The notes beneath the pieces were generated by a model that searched no databases, was not told the origin of the DNA, and saw only the letters and a list, made by a program, of their open reading frames with translations. The position numbers were made by a program, and so were the translations under genes. DNA of 64,000 nt from Aeoliella mucimassa (GTDB lineage: Bacteria > Planctomycetota > Planctomycetia > Pirellulales > Lacipirellulaceae), in contig NZ_CP036278.1 of NCBI RefSeq assembly GCF_007748035.1, forward strand, positions 2,728,001-2,792,000, written 5' to 3'. Shown here piece by piece: positions 29,369 to 38,743 of this stretch (position 1 is the stretch's first letter; each line of letters opens with the position of its first letter).

Positions 29369-29963
29369 ACCGAAGGGGGCCTGTACTACTTAGTTGTACT
29401 CGACAACGTGGTCCAGTTGAACACTCACTGAACTTTGTTTGTCCATATCTGTCTCTGAGGTGTTGGGGGGGAACGCTGGTCGGAGACACGCCATCGAGTG
29501 GACGTTCATCGTGGTCGTTAGTCGATTTCGGTTACCATTCGATCCGCACAAAATGCCGAGCGAAAAGTGCCAAAATCCGCACCATTTGAAGCGTCATTGC
29601 CACGTTTGTGGTAATCCGATGAAGTGAATAGCCAAATAAACCTGAGAAAGACTGTAACGAATCGCAGAAAGCGGGAATATAAAGGCACACAGGCGGAACT
29701 GTGGATAACGATTGACCCTTCATGTGGTGGGCATTCGTGTTCTGCGTTCCATGGGGATGCAGAGCAAGGAGTGCCATAAGTGAGGTGCTCGGTACTGATG
29801 ATTTCCGCCGGTGTCTCAAACACCATGCTGGTGATACAGAATCGATTTATGGGCCGTTAGTGCTGCGGCCAGCGTGTTAGCGATTGTAATTTTTTTTCTT
29901 TAATTACAATTGAAGCATCGCGTAAGTAACTAGTGTTTGTTCCGAACCCTATGGGAGCAGGGA
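29369..29963. other. Divergent intergenic region
   Basis: About 595 bases between the sigma-factor gene (-) and the DUF1559 gene (+). Short frames on both strands lack motifs and ribosome sites. A T-run-rich stretch is seen near 29887-29905 (TTTTTTTTCTTTAATTACAATT). It presumably holds two divergent promoters. Confidence 0.5.
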
Positions 29964-31082
29964 ATGCAGTTTTTATTAGCAGGGAGCCTTCGTAAACAGT
30001 CCGAGAAAGTGCAAAGCTTCTCGGCAATCCGCCGCCCTGCATTTACGTTGGTTGAGTTGCTAGTAGTGATTGCCATCATTGGCATCCTTGTGGCCTTGCT
30101 GCTTCCCGCCGTGCAAGCGGCTCGAGAGTCGGCGCGTCGCGCCCAGTGCATTAGTCAGCAAAAGAACCTTTCGTTGGCCATGCTGAATCACGAATCGACC
30201 TATGGCAGTTGGCCTTCATCGGGTTGGTTCGGCAGCTGGACCGGCGACCCTGACCGCGGTAGCGGACCCGACCAGCCAGGTAGCTGGATTTACTCAATCT
30301 TGCCGTTTGTCGAGCAAGAACAATTGCACGATCTTGGTACTGGTCTAACTGGTGCTGCACGTTCGCAAGCGTTTATCACTCGTGATTCAACTCCATTGCC
30401 GATCATGAATTGCCCGAGTCGTCGGCAGCCTCGACCTTATCCCTCGTTGCTGGGTGGATCGCTGTCGGGCAATGGCCAAGGGGGCGTGATCAGCTACGAT
30501 ACCGAGCAACAAGCTCGTTCCGACTATGCGGTGAACGTTGGCGATGTTCCCCGTTCGGACCTCGATTGCCAGGCCATTTCGCCTCGCAACTACACGACTA
30601 CTCCTGCGGGCTGGCCTCCTCGGGTGACCTCGTTCAGTGGTATTTCGTACTGTGGTGCCTCGGTGAAAATTCGTAACGTCACCGACGGTATGAGCAAGAC
30701 CTTTGCCATCGGCGAGCGTTATCTGCCGGAATCGAAATACGAAACCGGCGACTGGATTGCGGACGACTGGAGCATGTATACAGGCTTCCAGGACGACACC
30801 GCCCGTTCGACTTTCTATGATGGTTTGCTACCTACCCACCAACCTGCACCTGATTCCACTGTGCAGGATGACTTCAAAGAAACCGACGCGATCTGGAACA
30901 ACCAAAAGGTACGGGTTGAGCCATGGCGCGAGGTATTCGGAGGTCCCCACCCCGGTGGTGTTGTCATGGCGATGTGCGATGGTTCGGTCGATCTGGTGGA
31001 ATACGACATCGATCCACAGGTTTACCGACGCATGGGCCATCGCAGCGACGACGGTGAAAACGTCGTATTTAAGAGAAGGTAG
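29964..31082 (+). CDS. DUF1559 domain protein with type IV pilin-like N-terminus
   Basis: 372 residues from ATG 29964, preceded by a purine-rich ribosome site; a TTG 9 codons earlier is less likely. The prepilin cleavage/methylation motif is [20 protein letters not shown], followed by [18 protein letters not shown], the invariant start of DUF1559 proteins. The C-terminus has [18 protein letters not shown], the H-x9-DG motif of the family. These proteins are strongly expanded in planctomycetes and are thought to be pseudopilins or secreted surface proteins processed by a prepilin peptidase. Here it stands just upstream of the double PEP-CTERM gene. Confidence 0.95.
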   Translation: MQFLLAGSLRKQSEKVQSFSAIRRPAFTLVELLVVIAIIGILVALLLPAVQAARESARRAQCISQQKNLSLAMLNHESTYGSWPSSGWFGSWTGDPDRGSGPDQPGSWIYSILPFVEQEQLHDLGTGLTGAARSQAFITRDSTPLPIMNCPSRRQPRPYPSLLGGSLSGNGQGGVISYDTEQQARSDYAVNVGDVPRSDLDCQAISPRNYTTTPAGWPPRVTSFSGISYCGASVKIRNVTDGMSKTFAIGERYLPESKYETGDWIADDWSMYTGFQDDTARSTFYDGLLPTHQPAPDSTVQDDFKETDAIWNNQKVRVEPWREVFGGPHPGGVVMAMCDGSVDLVEYDIDPQVYRRMGHRSDDGENVVFKRR

Positions 31083-31122
31083 TTGGTAGTCGTAGACACC
31101 AATCAATCCATTTATCGGAAAT

Positions 31123-31155
31123 GAAACCACCTCCCTATTGGAGGAGGCCGGTTTC
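31123..31155 (+). other. Two-part hairpin between DUF1559 and PEP-CTERM genes
   Basis: GAAACC (31123-31128) pairs with GGTTTC (31150-31155) and, inside it, CCTCC (31130-31134) with GGAGG (31140-31144), loop CTATT. There is no T run after it, so it is not a standard terminator. It could stabilise or attenuate the transcript between the two genes. Confidence 0.35.
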
Positions 31156-31235
31156 GACGCACAAAGTGCGCACAACTTGTCGGGCGGCAACATCTAATCA
31201 CAACACTGTTCATTGACTTGGCTAGAGGATTTTTA

Positions 31236-34200
31236 ATGATGAGTCGTTCACTTTCTTTGCTCCTGATGGTTGGGGTGCTGGGATTTGCTTGCGAGCAGAC
31301 CGCCCTGGCCTTGAATGTGCTTACTCCTGGCGACCCGATTATTGCTATCGATGAAGATTCTTATTCTTCTTTAAACAGTAGCTATCCCGCAGGCGAAACC
31401 CCGTACTATCTGTTCGACGATCTGTACATGGAAGCAGATGCGACGAAGTACCTAAATTTTGGCGAACTGAATACCGGTTTTATTATCCAGCCGCAATCGA
31501 GTTCCGTGATCCAGAGTTTTCGTTTGGCTACCGCGAACGATGCCTCGGAACGCGATCCCATGTCGTATGTGCTCTATGGCACGAACGACTCGATTGCAAG
31601 CACAGACAATAGTGCTGGCAATTTGGAGAGCTGGGAGTTGATCTCTGAAGGTGATCTGAGCCTTACTGAAGATCGCTACACTTTTTCCGATGCTTACACC
31701 TTCAGCAATACGACTTCTTATTCTGCTTATCGGATGATCTTTCCGACCGTTCGCAACTCGGCTGCTGCCAACTCGATGCAGTTGGGTGAGGTCGAGTTGT
31801 TGAACAGCAGCGGTGTCGATATTACCACCAGTCCCAACTTGGTGTTGGCGGTACAAGAAGCTGAGTATAGTTCTTACAGCGGATATCCCGCTCTTGAGAA
31901 TCCGCCATTGGCGATCGATGGCGACATCACTACGAAGTACCTCAATACGGATGGTCCCAACAGTGGCTTCATTGTTACTCCCTCTAGGGGATCATCTGTA
32001 GTCGAAGGATTTCGGGTCACGACCGCGAACGATCTTCCTGAACGCGATCCTAGCTCGTGGGTGCTGTATGGTACGAACGACGAAATTACCAGCGAAGACA
32101 ACAGCGTTGGTGATAAGGAAGACTGGGTATTGATCGATCAGGGAACTCTGTCGCTCCCCGACAATCGCTTTGCCGCTGGTAGTGTTGTGCAAGTAGATAA
32201 CGCGAGCAATACCGCCTACACCTCGTACAAGATGGTGTTTCCCACGTTGAAGGGTAACAACAATCTCATGCAGATTGCTGAATTCGAATTATTCGAAGAC
32301 GATGCAGCGACCGTGGTGATCGATCGCGCGACGGGTGCCGTTTCGATTCGCGCAGAATCGACCGTGACGATTGGAAGCTACGAGATTGCTTCGGCGACCT
32401 TCGGGACGCTAGATGCTTCGCAGTGGACGCCGATTGCCACAGCTGGTACCGACCCGGATGACACTTGGGTGGTCGATGCCCAATCACAAAGCACGGGTAT
32501 TGCAGAAGGCATGACTGCAGGAGGAGCCGGTAATGGCCTGACCATCACTGCAGGTAACTCCGTCAATCTAGGCGATCTGTTCTTGCTGACTCCTTACGAC
32601 GACATCCGCGTGTTGATTTACGACGAATCTGGCGAGTTGATCTCGCAGAGTGTCGAGATGACCGGCAATGCCATTATCGCTGGCGACTACGACTACAACG
32701 GCAGCATCAACTTCGATGACTATCAGATCTTCCTCGAAGGATTCGGTGGCTACTATCCCAATCTTTCACCAGCCGAAGCTTACTTGCTAGGCGACCTTGA
32801 TGGCGACCTCGATTCGGACATCGAAGACTTCATTCTGCTAGCACGTGCTGCTGGTGGTATTGATGCCTTGATGGCCCCCACTTCGGTGCCTGAGCCTTCG
32901 TCAATCGTGATGCTGGTTTTGGCAGGTGCTGCTGCCGTTGGTTATCGCTCCCGTCGGTGGATGGCTGCTACCTTGCTGTTCGGACTCGTTGCTTGTTTCA
33001 CCGCCAGCGATGCGATGGCCGTGAGTTACAGTAACCTTGGTACGCCGAGCGGAGAGTTCGGCATTCAAGCTTCTGAGACCGCTCGTTATGAAGGTGGTGA
33101 GTACAAAATTGCGGACTACTTGTTCGACGATGAGTTCCTGGATGTCTATGGTGTGGATTCGGAATTGTTCAATTTCAATTACAACAATCCTGATCCGGAA
33201 GTGGTAGTTGGCAGCCAGTACGTCAGTGTCGGCGCGACTCCGAAGACGCTTTTCTTCGATTACGGTTCGACAGTTTCTTCCAACTCGTTTGCCTGGGCAC
33301 AACGTTCGGGGGCGATTCCCGATGCCGACCGCGTTGGTTCGTTTGAGTTCTGGTTCAGCGACACCCCTTTTGGTGCGAGCAATAACGAAACCCCCGCAAC
33401 CGAGCCCGATTCGGTGTTCGCGCTCGATGGCGACGATGCTCGTGCTTTGGATAGCTATATTCGTCCCTATCCCTTGAACAACGATTACAGTTTTCAGTAC
33501 GTTGCGATGCGGATTACAGTGGCTGAAGTTTCGGCCGAAAACGGTAATACTAACATCGGCGGCAGCGAGTTCCGCATGCTTAGTGGTCCCTCGCCGGTGG
33601 TGTTGGAAGTCAACCGCGGAACCGGTGAGATGACGCTTCGCAACAACGGCAGCAATGCCCAGTCGTTCAACCTGCGGGCGATTGAGATTGAAAGCCAAAG
33701 CGGGAGCCTCGACTCGACCGAGTTCGATGGTTTGGGCGGGAAAGCCGGATTCCCTGCTTCTAATTGGACCGTTGGTGGTGGCTCGGACGACTACTTGATT
33801 ACGGAATCGCAGTTCAACGGTACTTCGACTTTGGCGGCGGGAGCCTCCATTTCGCTCGGCGTGGGGTACAACGTCTATATCGGCGCTGAAGACCTTAGTT
33901 TGCGATTCGCAGAAGAGAGCCTTGGCGACTACGACTTTGTCTCCGACAGCTACGGTGTGCCTCACCTGTTCGACGGTGTGGTTCGTTACGTCGGTGTGGC
34001 TCCCACTGGTGATTTCGGTGACTTCAACGCCGATGGCGTTGTCGATCTCGGCGACTACACGGTGTGGCGCGACAACCTGGGCGGCAACGCCTCGACGCTC
34101 AACAACAATGGCACTGGTGGCACCGTGTCGATGGCTGACTACGACCTGTGGAAAGCCAAGTTTGGCACCGTCTACAGTGGTGGTGCTGTTGCCACGACTG

Positions 34201-34286
34201 CAGTGCCTGAGCCAGCCGCCCTGGCGTTGTTGGTCGGTGCACTTGGTCTAACCATGATTCGCAAGCGTCTCGCTGCAAAAGTCTGA
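31236..34286 (+). CDS. Double PEP-CTERM exoprotein (two precursors fused in frame)
   Basis: 1016 residues from ATG 31236, with AGAGGA six bases upstream. Residues 1-25 form a signal peptide. Two similar discoidin-like repeats follow (each with YPA..PP, ..YLNFG/YLNTD, ..ERDP.S.VLYGTND). Then comes a dockerin-like segment (DYDYNGSINFDDY, DLDGDLDSDIEDF) and a complete PEP-CTERM tail at ~551 (VPEPSSIVMLVLAGAAAVGY, then RSRR). Directly after, Met576 opens what looks like a second signal peptide (MAATLLFGLVACFTASDAMA). A second exodomain, dockerin-like segment (DFNADGVVDLGDY) and final PEP-CTERM tail at 990 (VPEPAALALLVGALGL, ending KRLAAKV) follow. No stop separates the halves. Confidence 0.88.
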   Translation: MMSRSLSLLLMVGVLGFACEQTALALNVLTPGDPIIAIDEDSYSSLNSSYPAGETPYYLFDDLYMEADATKYLNFGELNTGFIIQPQSSSVIQSFRLATANDASERDPMSYVLYGTNDSIASTDNSAGNLESWELISEGDLSLTEDRYTFSDAYTFSNTTSYSAYRMIFPTVRNSAAANSMQLGEVELLNSSGVDITTSPNLVLAVQEAEYSSYSGYPALENPPLAIDGDITTKYLNTDGPNSGFIVTPSRGSSVVEGFRVTTANDLPERDPSSWVLYGTNDEITSEDNSVGDKEDWVLIDQGTLSLPDNRFAAGSVVQVDNASNTAYTSYKMVFPTLKGNNNLMQIAEFELFEDDAATVVIDRATGAVSIRAESTVTIGSYEIASATFGTLDASQWTPIATAGTDPDDTWVVDAQSQSTGIAEGMTAGGAGNGLTITAGNSVNLGDLFLLTPYDDIRVLIYDESGELISQSVEMTGNAIIAGDYDYNGSINFDDYQIFLEGFGGYYPNLSPAEAYLLGDLDGDLDSDIEDFILLARAAGGIDALMAPTSVPEPSSIVMLVLAGAAAVGYRSRRWMAATLLFGLVACFTASDAMAVSYSNLGTPSGEFGIQASETARYEGGEYKIADYLFDDEFLDVYGVDSELFNFNYNNPDPEVVVGSQYVSVGATPKTLFFDYGSTVSSNSFAWAQRSGAIPDADRVGSFEFWFSDTPFGASNNETPATEPDSVFALDGDDARALDSYIRPYPLNNDYSFQYVAMRITVAEVSAENGNTNIGGSEFRMLSGPSPVVLEVNRGTGEMTLRNNGSNAQSFNLRAIEIESQSGSLDSTEFDGLGGKAGFPASNWTVGGGSDDYLITESQFNGTSTLAAGASISLGVGYNVYIGAEDLSLRFAEESLGDYDFVSDSYGVPHLFDGVVRYVGVAPTGDFGDFNADGVVDLGDYTVWRDNLGGNASTLNNNGTGGTVSMADYDLWKAKFGTVYSGGAVATTAVPEPAALALLVGALGLTMIRKRLAAKV

Positions 34287-34389
34287 AACCTATGAGTTAT
34301 CGACTGGCCTTACCTGCCTTTGCGGTGATGCGTTCGGCGGGGCAGCCCGAACAAGTTGCCGCTAGGTAGGCGTTCGGCCAAGTCAACGA

Positions 34390-34423
34390 CCGCTCCCATG
34401 CTCAGCATGGGAGCGGTTTTTTT
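34390..34423 (+). terminator. Intrinsic terminator after the double PEP-CTERM gene
   Basis: A perfect inverted repeat CCGCTCCCATGCT (34390-34402) and AGCATGGGAGCGG (34404-34416), followed by seven T. It lies ~100 bases after the stop of the PEP-CTERM gene and is the strongest Rho-independent terminator in the window. Confidence 0.93.
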
Positions 34424-34853
34424 ATGCGCAGAAGGCGAGGCACCAGCGACCGAGACAGAGTCTTGATCGTGTGGGTGCCTCGTTGTATTTGCCACTCGCG
34501 ATCGTTCGGCCTCGGGCGAAAGGGCGAAGCAATTTCGCCGCTAGACAACTTTTCGCTGGAAATTGGCCACCTGTGGTGGTCTAATGAACAGGTAATGAAG
34601 GCTGCCGGCTTCTCGCTATCGGCTGTTGGCTTTTTTAGGATTGGAGGTGATTGCGATGTGATACTTGCGAGGAACTTTAACCCTTTAGCGACGCGCAGGC
34701 GAAGGGATGCTTGCGTGGGCGCTGGCTGCTGCGCGGTTGTTAAAGCTGTAGGCTCTAAGCTTTAAGCTGCAGGCGAGATTCTTCAGTCGCTGGAAGCTCC
34801 CGTCAGGATGACATTCCGCATTCCGCAATCCAAAATCCCCAATCGTATCTCCT

Positions 34854-34892
34854 CCCCAAAATAGTTTCCCATGGGTGGGAATCTATTTTGGG
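34854..34892. repeat. Inverted repeat pair 1 of the GGGAATCTATT family
   Basis: CCAAAATAGTTTCCC (from 34856) and GGGAATCTATTTTGG (34877-34891) pair over 15 bases with one mismatch, loop ATGGGT. The word GGGAATCTATT recurs downstream in both orientations. Confidence 0.8.
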
Positions 34893-34956
34893 CAACTATC
34901 GCGGAGGTGTTGATGCAACTCACTACAGGCAAACGACTTGCGATTGTTTCCCACAG

Positions 34957-35005
34957 CGAAAATAGATTCCCATCGGATGCGTTTTGGGAAATGGGAATCT
35001 ATTCG
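34957..35005. repeat. Inverted repeat pair 2 of the GGGAATCTATT family
   Basis: CGAAAATAGATTCCCA at 34957-34972 faces TGGGAATCTATTCG at 34992-35005, with a ~19-base spacer. The arms pair over AATAGATTCCCA, 12 bases, perfectly. Same core word as pair 1. Confidence 0.8.
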
Positions 35006-35068
35006 AGCCCGAAAACCCCTGGTTTTGCAGCGGGGGCGGAGATTCAATTTTCCCATCGGTGGGTAAAT

Positions 35069-35104
35069 TGGGAAGCTATTCGTGAGCGTTGGGAATCTAT
35101 CCCG
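35069..35104. repeat. Two direct copies of the GGGAATCTATT family
   Basis: TTGGGAAGCTATTCG (from 35069) and TTGGGAATCTATCCCG (from 35089) are two directly repeated, slightly diverged copies of the same word, 20 bases apart. They are the last copies before the kinase gene end at 35247. Confidence 0.7.
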
Positions 35105-35246
35105 CCTGGAGTGGGAAGATTGGCTCCCTGTGGGGACCTGCGGAATTGGGTGGATCAGGGAGTCGCAGGAAAGGATCGATCAATGAGGATACCAAATGCC
35201 GACTTGTGTGCTATTAACTATCGCGATGCTTGTGCGGCTTGGTTGC

Positions 35247-37637
35247 CTAAACTTCGTCGCTCAGCACCGCTCGGATGTAGTCCTGGTAGTTCTGCAGACG
35301 TTCGTCCTCCGCAGGAAGCTGTCCTTCGATCAGCAGGCTGGCCTCCCGGCGCAGTACCAGAAATTCAACCCAGTCGAACCACGGGATCGGGGTATTACCC
35401 AATTCTCCCGACACCATTTGTTCCGCCCAACGATCGTAAGCTCGATTCGTGCGTTGCATGGCGTTGCGAGCTTCCTCCAAGTTGCCTTGCCGAAAATAGG
35501 CCATCGCTAAAACCGGTTCGCACATGCCATGGCCGGGCCAACCTGGATCGTTGTCGGCTTGTGTCAAATGCTCGATCGCCTGGGCGTAGTCGCCAGTTCG
35601 CAAGTAGGCCATGCCGTTTATGTAAGAGCTTACCGCACCCGGCATGTGGAATAGATCGAATTGATGCGGTTGATTGTCTCGCGGCGGGCCACCCCGGTCC
35701 TTGCGAGGTGGTTCGCGGCGATGCCCGCCATCGGAGGAAAATTCGCGCATGAAGTCTTCGAAAAAATCATTGTGCGGCGGCCGTGGAGGACGCTGCTCTT
35801 GTTGTTCCGTTAACTTTTGGGTGGCTGCCAGTACTAGCTTCGCTTGATCGGTCTCAAGAGGGGTCACCAAACAGGCGCGAATGTCGCCTAAGTGAACCGT
35901 CTGGTCCTTCTCGATCATCCGAAGGTACTGCTGCTGCATTTTGAGATAGGTTTCCCAGTCTTCTTCCGATGCAAAGAGTGCAGCGACACCCATCCAAGTT
36001 GGTCCTGTCGGCTCGACCCCGAGTGCGAGAGCCGCCTGGTAGTCGCGTGAGGCTTCGTCCCAAAGACCAAGACGGACATAGAACGACGCCCGCCCGAGCC
36101 ATCCCACGTAGTACTGCGGTTGAACGGTTACCGCTTGATCATAGTCGCTGCTAGCGGCCGCCCACTGCTGAGCCAGTGTGTTGGCATCGGCGCTGGCGAG
36201 CAGCGTGTTCGCGCGAATCAGTGTTTTGTTGAAATCATCAATCTGGACATAAGCATCATGGGCTTCCTGCCGCGCGTCCTCGGCATCGAGCAGCGCCAGC
36301 TCTTTCTCGTTACGCTCACGCGTCGCGCGCAAGGCTTGCCATGCGCTGACGCCGGTGCCGAGCATCATCGAAGCAACTACCAGCGTGGCCGTGGTAATTG
36401 CGACTTTATGGCGTTTGGCGAAGCGACGCAGCAGGTAGCTTCGACTGGGAGGGCGAGCATGCACCGGCTCGACGTGCAAATAGCGGAGGACGTCTTCGGC
36501 CAGCGCATCGGCGGTTTCATAGCGGCGAGTGCGGTCTTTGTCGATTGCCTTCATCACAATCCAGTCCAGATCGCCCCGCACGATAGCAGGAAGTCGAGAA
36601 GGATCGCTGCGACGGGTTGCGGAGACGGTGGTCAGTCGCTCGCCGAGCGTAGACAGCCGAGCACTCGGAATGGGTGGTTGCTCTTCGCGAATGATCCGCC
36701 GAACTTCATCGATACCTGCGGAGCCGAATCGCTGGCTGTCGAATGGAGTCGAGCCAGTGAGCAGTTCGTAAAGAATGACCCCCAGCGAGTAGATGTCGCT
36801 CCGCGTGTCGACATCCTGGCTGGTCATCTCCGCCTGTTCCGGGCTCATGTACAAAGGAGTGCCGATGAGTGCCGTGAACCGTGTATAGATGGTCTTGTCG
36901 GTCATGCTCTGACCGATGGCCTTGGCGACTCCGAAGTCGATTACCTTGGCAACGGGGGCTCCATCGTGCAGGGTTACGAGTACGTTCGATGGTTTCAGGT
37001 CGCGGTGAATCACCCCTTTTTGGTGAGCGTGCTGCACCGCCCGGCAGACGGTAATGAACAACTCAAGCCGTTCGGTAGGGCTCAGCTGGTGCTGATCGCA
37101 AAACGTAGTGATTGGTACCCCGCGCACCAGCTCCATAACGAAGTACGGCCGGCCGGTCGAGGTGGCTCCCCCATCGAACACCCTGGCGATGTTGGGGTGA
37201 TCCATCAGTGCGAGCGCTTGCCGCTCGGCTTCGAAGCGGGCGATCACTTCGCGCGTATCCATGCCAGGCTTGAGAATCTTGAGTGCGACCCGCCGCCGGA
37301 TCGGAGATTGCTGCTCGGCAACGTACACGATACCAAACCCACCTTCGCCGATTTGTTCGAGCAATCGATAGGCATCGATGGTGGTATTCAAGGGTTCAAA
37401 TTCAGAAGCGTAGTCGACTGTATCTTCGCGAAGTCGCTCCAGGAGCCCTTTCGAGAATTGAACCGCAGGGTGGTCGAGTGGGTTGTCGGCCCGGTCGTGT
37501 GCTGCGAGCAATTGCTCCACCGATTCGCGCAGCGTCGCATCTGCACCACACGCTTTTGCCAAATAGGCTTCGCGCTGCGTGGCGCTGGTGAACTCGAGTG
37601 CTTCGAGGAATATCGACTTTTCAGGCGATGCTGGCAT
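35247..37637 (-). CDS. Ser/Thr protein kinase with C-terminal TPR-like region
   Basis: 796 residues. A ~90-residue N-terminal helical part precedes a PknB-type kinase domain: Gly loop GEGGFGIVYVAE at 97-102, VALKILKPG, catalytic HRDLKPSNVLV, DFGVAKA, and MSPEQAEM in the activation region. One membrane helix (ITTATLVVASMMLGTGVSAW) follows, then a helical TPR-like region with a charged Pro/Arg insert (HRREPPRKDRGGPP). All residues needed for activity are visible. It directly follows an ECF sigma gene (37749) on the same strand, a pairing common in planctomycetes, where the kinase may sense or transmit a signal to the sigma factor. Confidence 0.94.
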   Translation of the reverse strand: MPASPEKSIFLEALEFTSATQREAYLAKACGADATLRESVEQLLAAHDRADNPLDHPAVQFSKGLLERLREDTVDYASEFEPLNTTIDAYRLLEQIGEGGFGIVYVAEQQSPIRRRVALKILKPGMDTREVIARFEAERQALALMDHPNIARVFDGGATSTGRPYFVMELVRGVPITTFCDQHQLSPTERLELFITVCRAVQHAHQKGVIHRDLKPSNVLVTLHDGAPVAKVIDFGVAKAIGQSMTDKTIYTRFTALIGTPLYMSPEQAEMTSQDVDTRSDIYSLGVILYELLTGSTPFDSQRFGSAGIDEVRRIIREEQPPIPSARLSTLGERLTTVSATRRSDPSRLPAIVRGDLDWIVMKAIDKDRTRRYETADALAEDVLRYLHVEPVHARPPSRSYLLRRFAKRHKVAITTATLVVASMMLGTGVSAWQALRATRERNEKELALLDAEDARQEAHDAYVQIDDFNKTLIRANTLLASADANTLAQQWAAASSDYDQAVTVQPQYYVGWLGRASFYVRLGLWDEASRDYQAALALGVEPTGPTWMGVAALFASEEDWETYLKMQQQYLRMIEKDQTVHLGDIRACLVTPLETDQAKLVLAATQKLTEQQEQRPPRPPHNDFFEDFMREFSSDGGHRREPPRKDRGGPPRDNQPHQFDLFHMPGAVSSYINGMAYLRTGDYAQAIEHLTQADNDPGWPGHGMCEPVLAMAYFRQGNLEEARNAMQRTNRAYDRWAEQMVSGELGNTPIPWFDWVEFLVLRREASLLIEGQLPAEDERLQNYQDYIRAVLSDEV

Positions 37638-37748
37638 TCAATGACTTACATCCGCGGAAGAAGACACGCTGCAGATACCTTCCTGCAATGCGCTGTACCA
37701 CTTATAAAATGCGATAAGAATCGGTGGCAAGGGCCAAGAATCGCAAAT

Positions 37749-38306
37749 TTAATCGTCGAGTTCCCGTCGCAGCCAGGCCCGCCCGTAGGACCAGTTGCGT
37801 TTCGCAGTGCGAGAGGAAATGCCGAGAATTTCAGCGGCTTCTTCAATCGTCAGGCCGGCGAAAAACCGCAATTCGACCAGGCGAGCGAGATCCGCATCTT
37901 CGCGGGCGAGCTTGGTGAGGGCTTCGTCCAAAGCGAGCAGCGTGGAGTGGTCGGTCGCGGCGACTTCCGCCATTTCGTCGTCCAACTCACAACGGATGCG
38001 CTCCCCGCCCCGCTTGGCAGTTGACTTGCGTCGCGCATTCTCGATGAGTATGCGACGCATGGCTATGGCGGCCGCGGCGAAAAAGTGGCCCCGACTATCC
38101 CATTGGGGAGTGTCGGTGGTTCCAACCAGCCGGAGATAAGCTTCGTGCACCAAAGCTGTCGGCTGCAACGTGTGGCCGGCCGCTTCTTGCGACATACGTC
38201 TGGTGGCCAATTGACGTAGCTCGGCATAGACCAACGGCAGCAATTCGGCGGCTGCCTGCTGATCGCCCTGCTCGATTTTATAGAGTATCTGGGTTACGTC
38301 CGACAT
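37749..38306 (-). CDS. ECF sigma factor paired with Ser/Thr kinase
   Basis: 185 residues. Region 2 shows LPLVYAELRQLATRRM and TALVHEAYLRLV, the typical ECF-like layout of planctomycetes and acidobacteria. Region 4 shows RFFAGLTIEEAAEILGISSRTAKRNWSYGRAWLRREL as an HTH. It lies just upstream of the kinase at 35247, with ~110 bases between them. No anti-sigma factor is adjacent, so the kinase is the likely regulator (inference from repeated genomic pairing). Confidence 0.94.
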   Translation of the reverse strand: MSDVTQILYKIEQGDQQAAAELLPLVYAELRQLATRRMSQEAAGHTLQPTALVHEAYLRLVGTTDTPQWDSRGHFFAAAAIAMRRILIENARRKSTAKRGGERIRCELDDEMAEVAATDHSTLLALDEALTKLAREDADLARLVELRFFAGLTIEEAAEILGISSRTAKRNWSYGRAWLRRELDD

Positions 38307-38743
38307 AGAGGTCCATCATAGCTCTAACCAAAAAATAACGCCATAACGAGATTTGATGCTTTCCGCAGTGGGCAGGTGTCACGGCGCTGCCCTCTCATGA
38401 TCCACCAATAAAGGAGTCGGCGGGGGAGAGCGCTTTCTGTTGCGTTGGAGCGAATGTTATTCGCCTGATTGGCACGGATTGCGTGCGATCGACGCATTAC
38501 CTTTTAGAAGGCCTTTCTGGAGAGAAAAGCAGGTCGATCGAAGGCACAGCCATTCGCCTGCGTCTTAAATGCCTTGTTGATCGTCTCGTTTTGATCTCTG
38601 CATCCATCAGGGGTAAAAGGTCTGTTCGAGACAGTAGAAAGTCGGCGTGACAACCGTGTGAGAATTCCGGTCTATCAAGAATGGACAACCTAGACTCATT
38701 TTTCCTCGTATAAATCAGGCCCATCGGATGGGGTACTAATTGC
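38307..38743. other. Divergent intergenic region
   Basis: 437 bases between the sigma gene (-) and the AraC-type gene (+). No gene, repeat or strong promoter element is recognised. It should hold the promoters of both. Confidence 0.45.

Larger units (their letters stand above)
34424..35246. other. Intergenic region with clustered short inverted repeats
   Basis: About 820 bases with no convincing gene. Frames on either strand lack known motifs. The left part is plain; the right part (34854-35104) holds six copies of a GGGAATCTATT-like word in both orientations, given as separate features. Confidence 0.6.

Noticed and set aside
29439-29627. 62-codon frame upstream of the DUF1559 gene
   Set aside because: No motif or ribosome site, and composition does not resemble neighbouring genes.
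34854-35104. CRISPR array
   Set aside because: The repeats are short, in both orientations and unevenly spaced, with no regular spacers and no cas genes nearby.
34424-35752. Short open frames in the region after the double PEP-CTERM gene
   Set aside because: No family motifs, no ribosome sites, and codon use unlike neighbours. The DNA holds repeats but no convincing gene; the second frame overlaps the kinase gene.
36120-38024. 634-codon open frame antisense to the Ser/Thr kinase
   Set aside because: The sense strand carries kinase motifs in order. The antisense product shows no family features.
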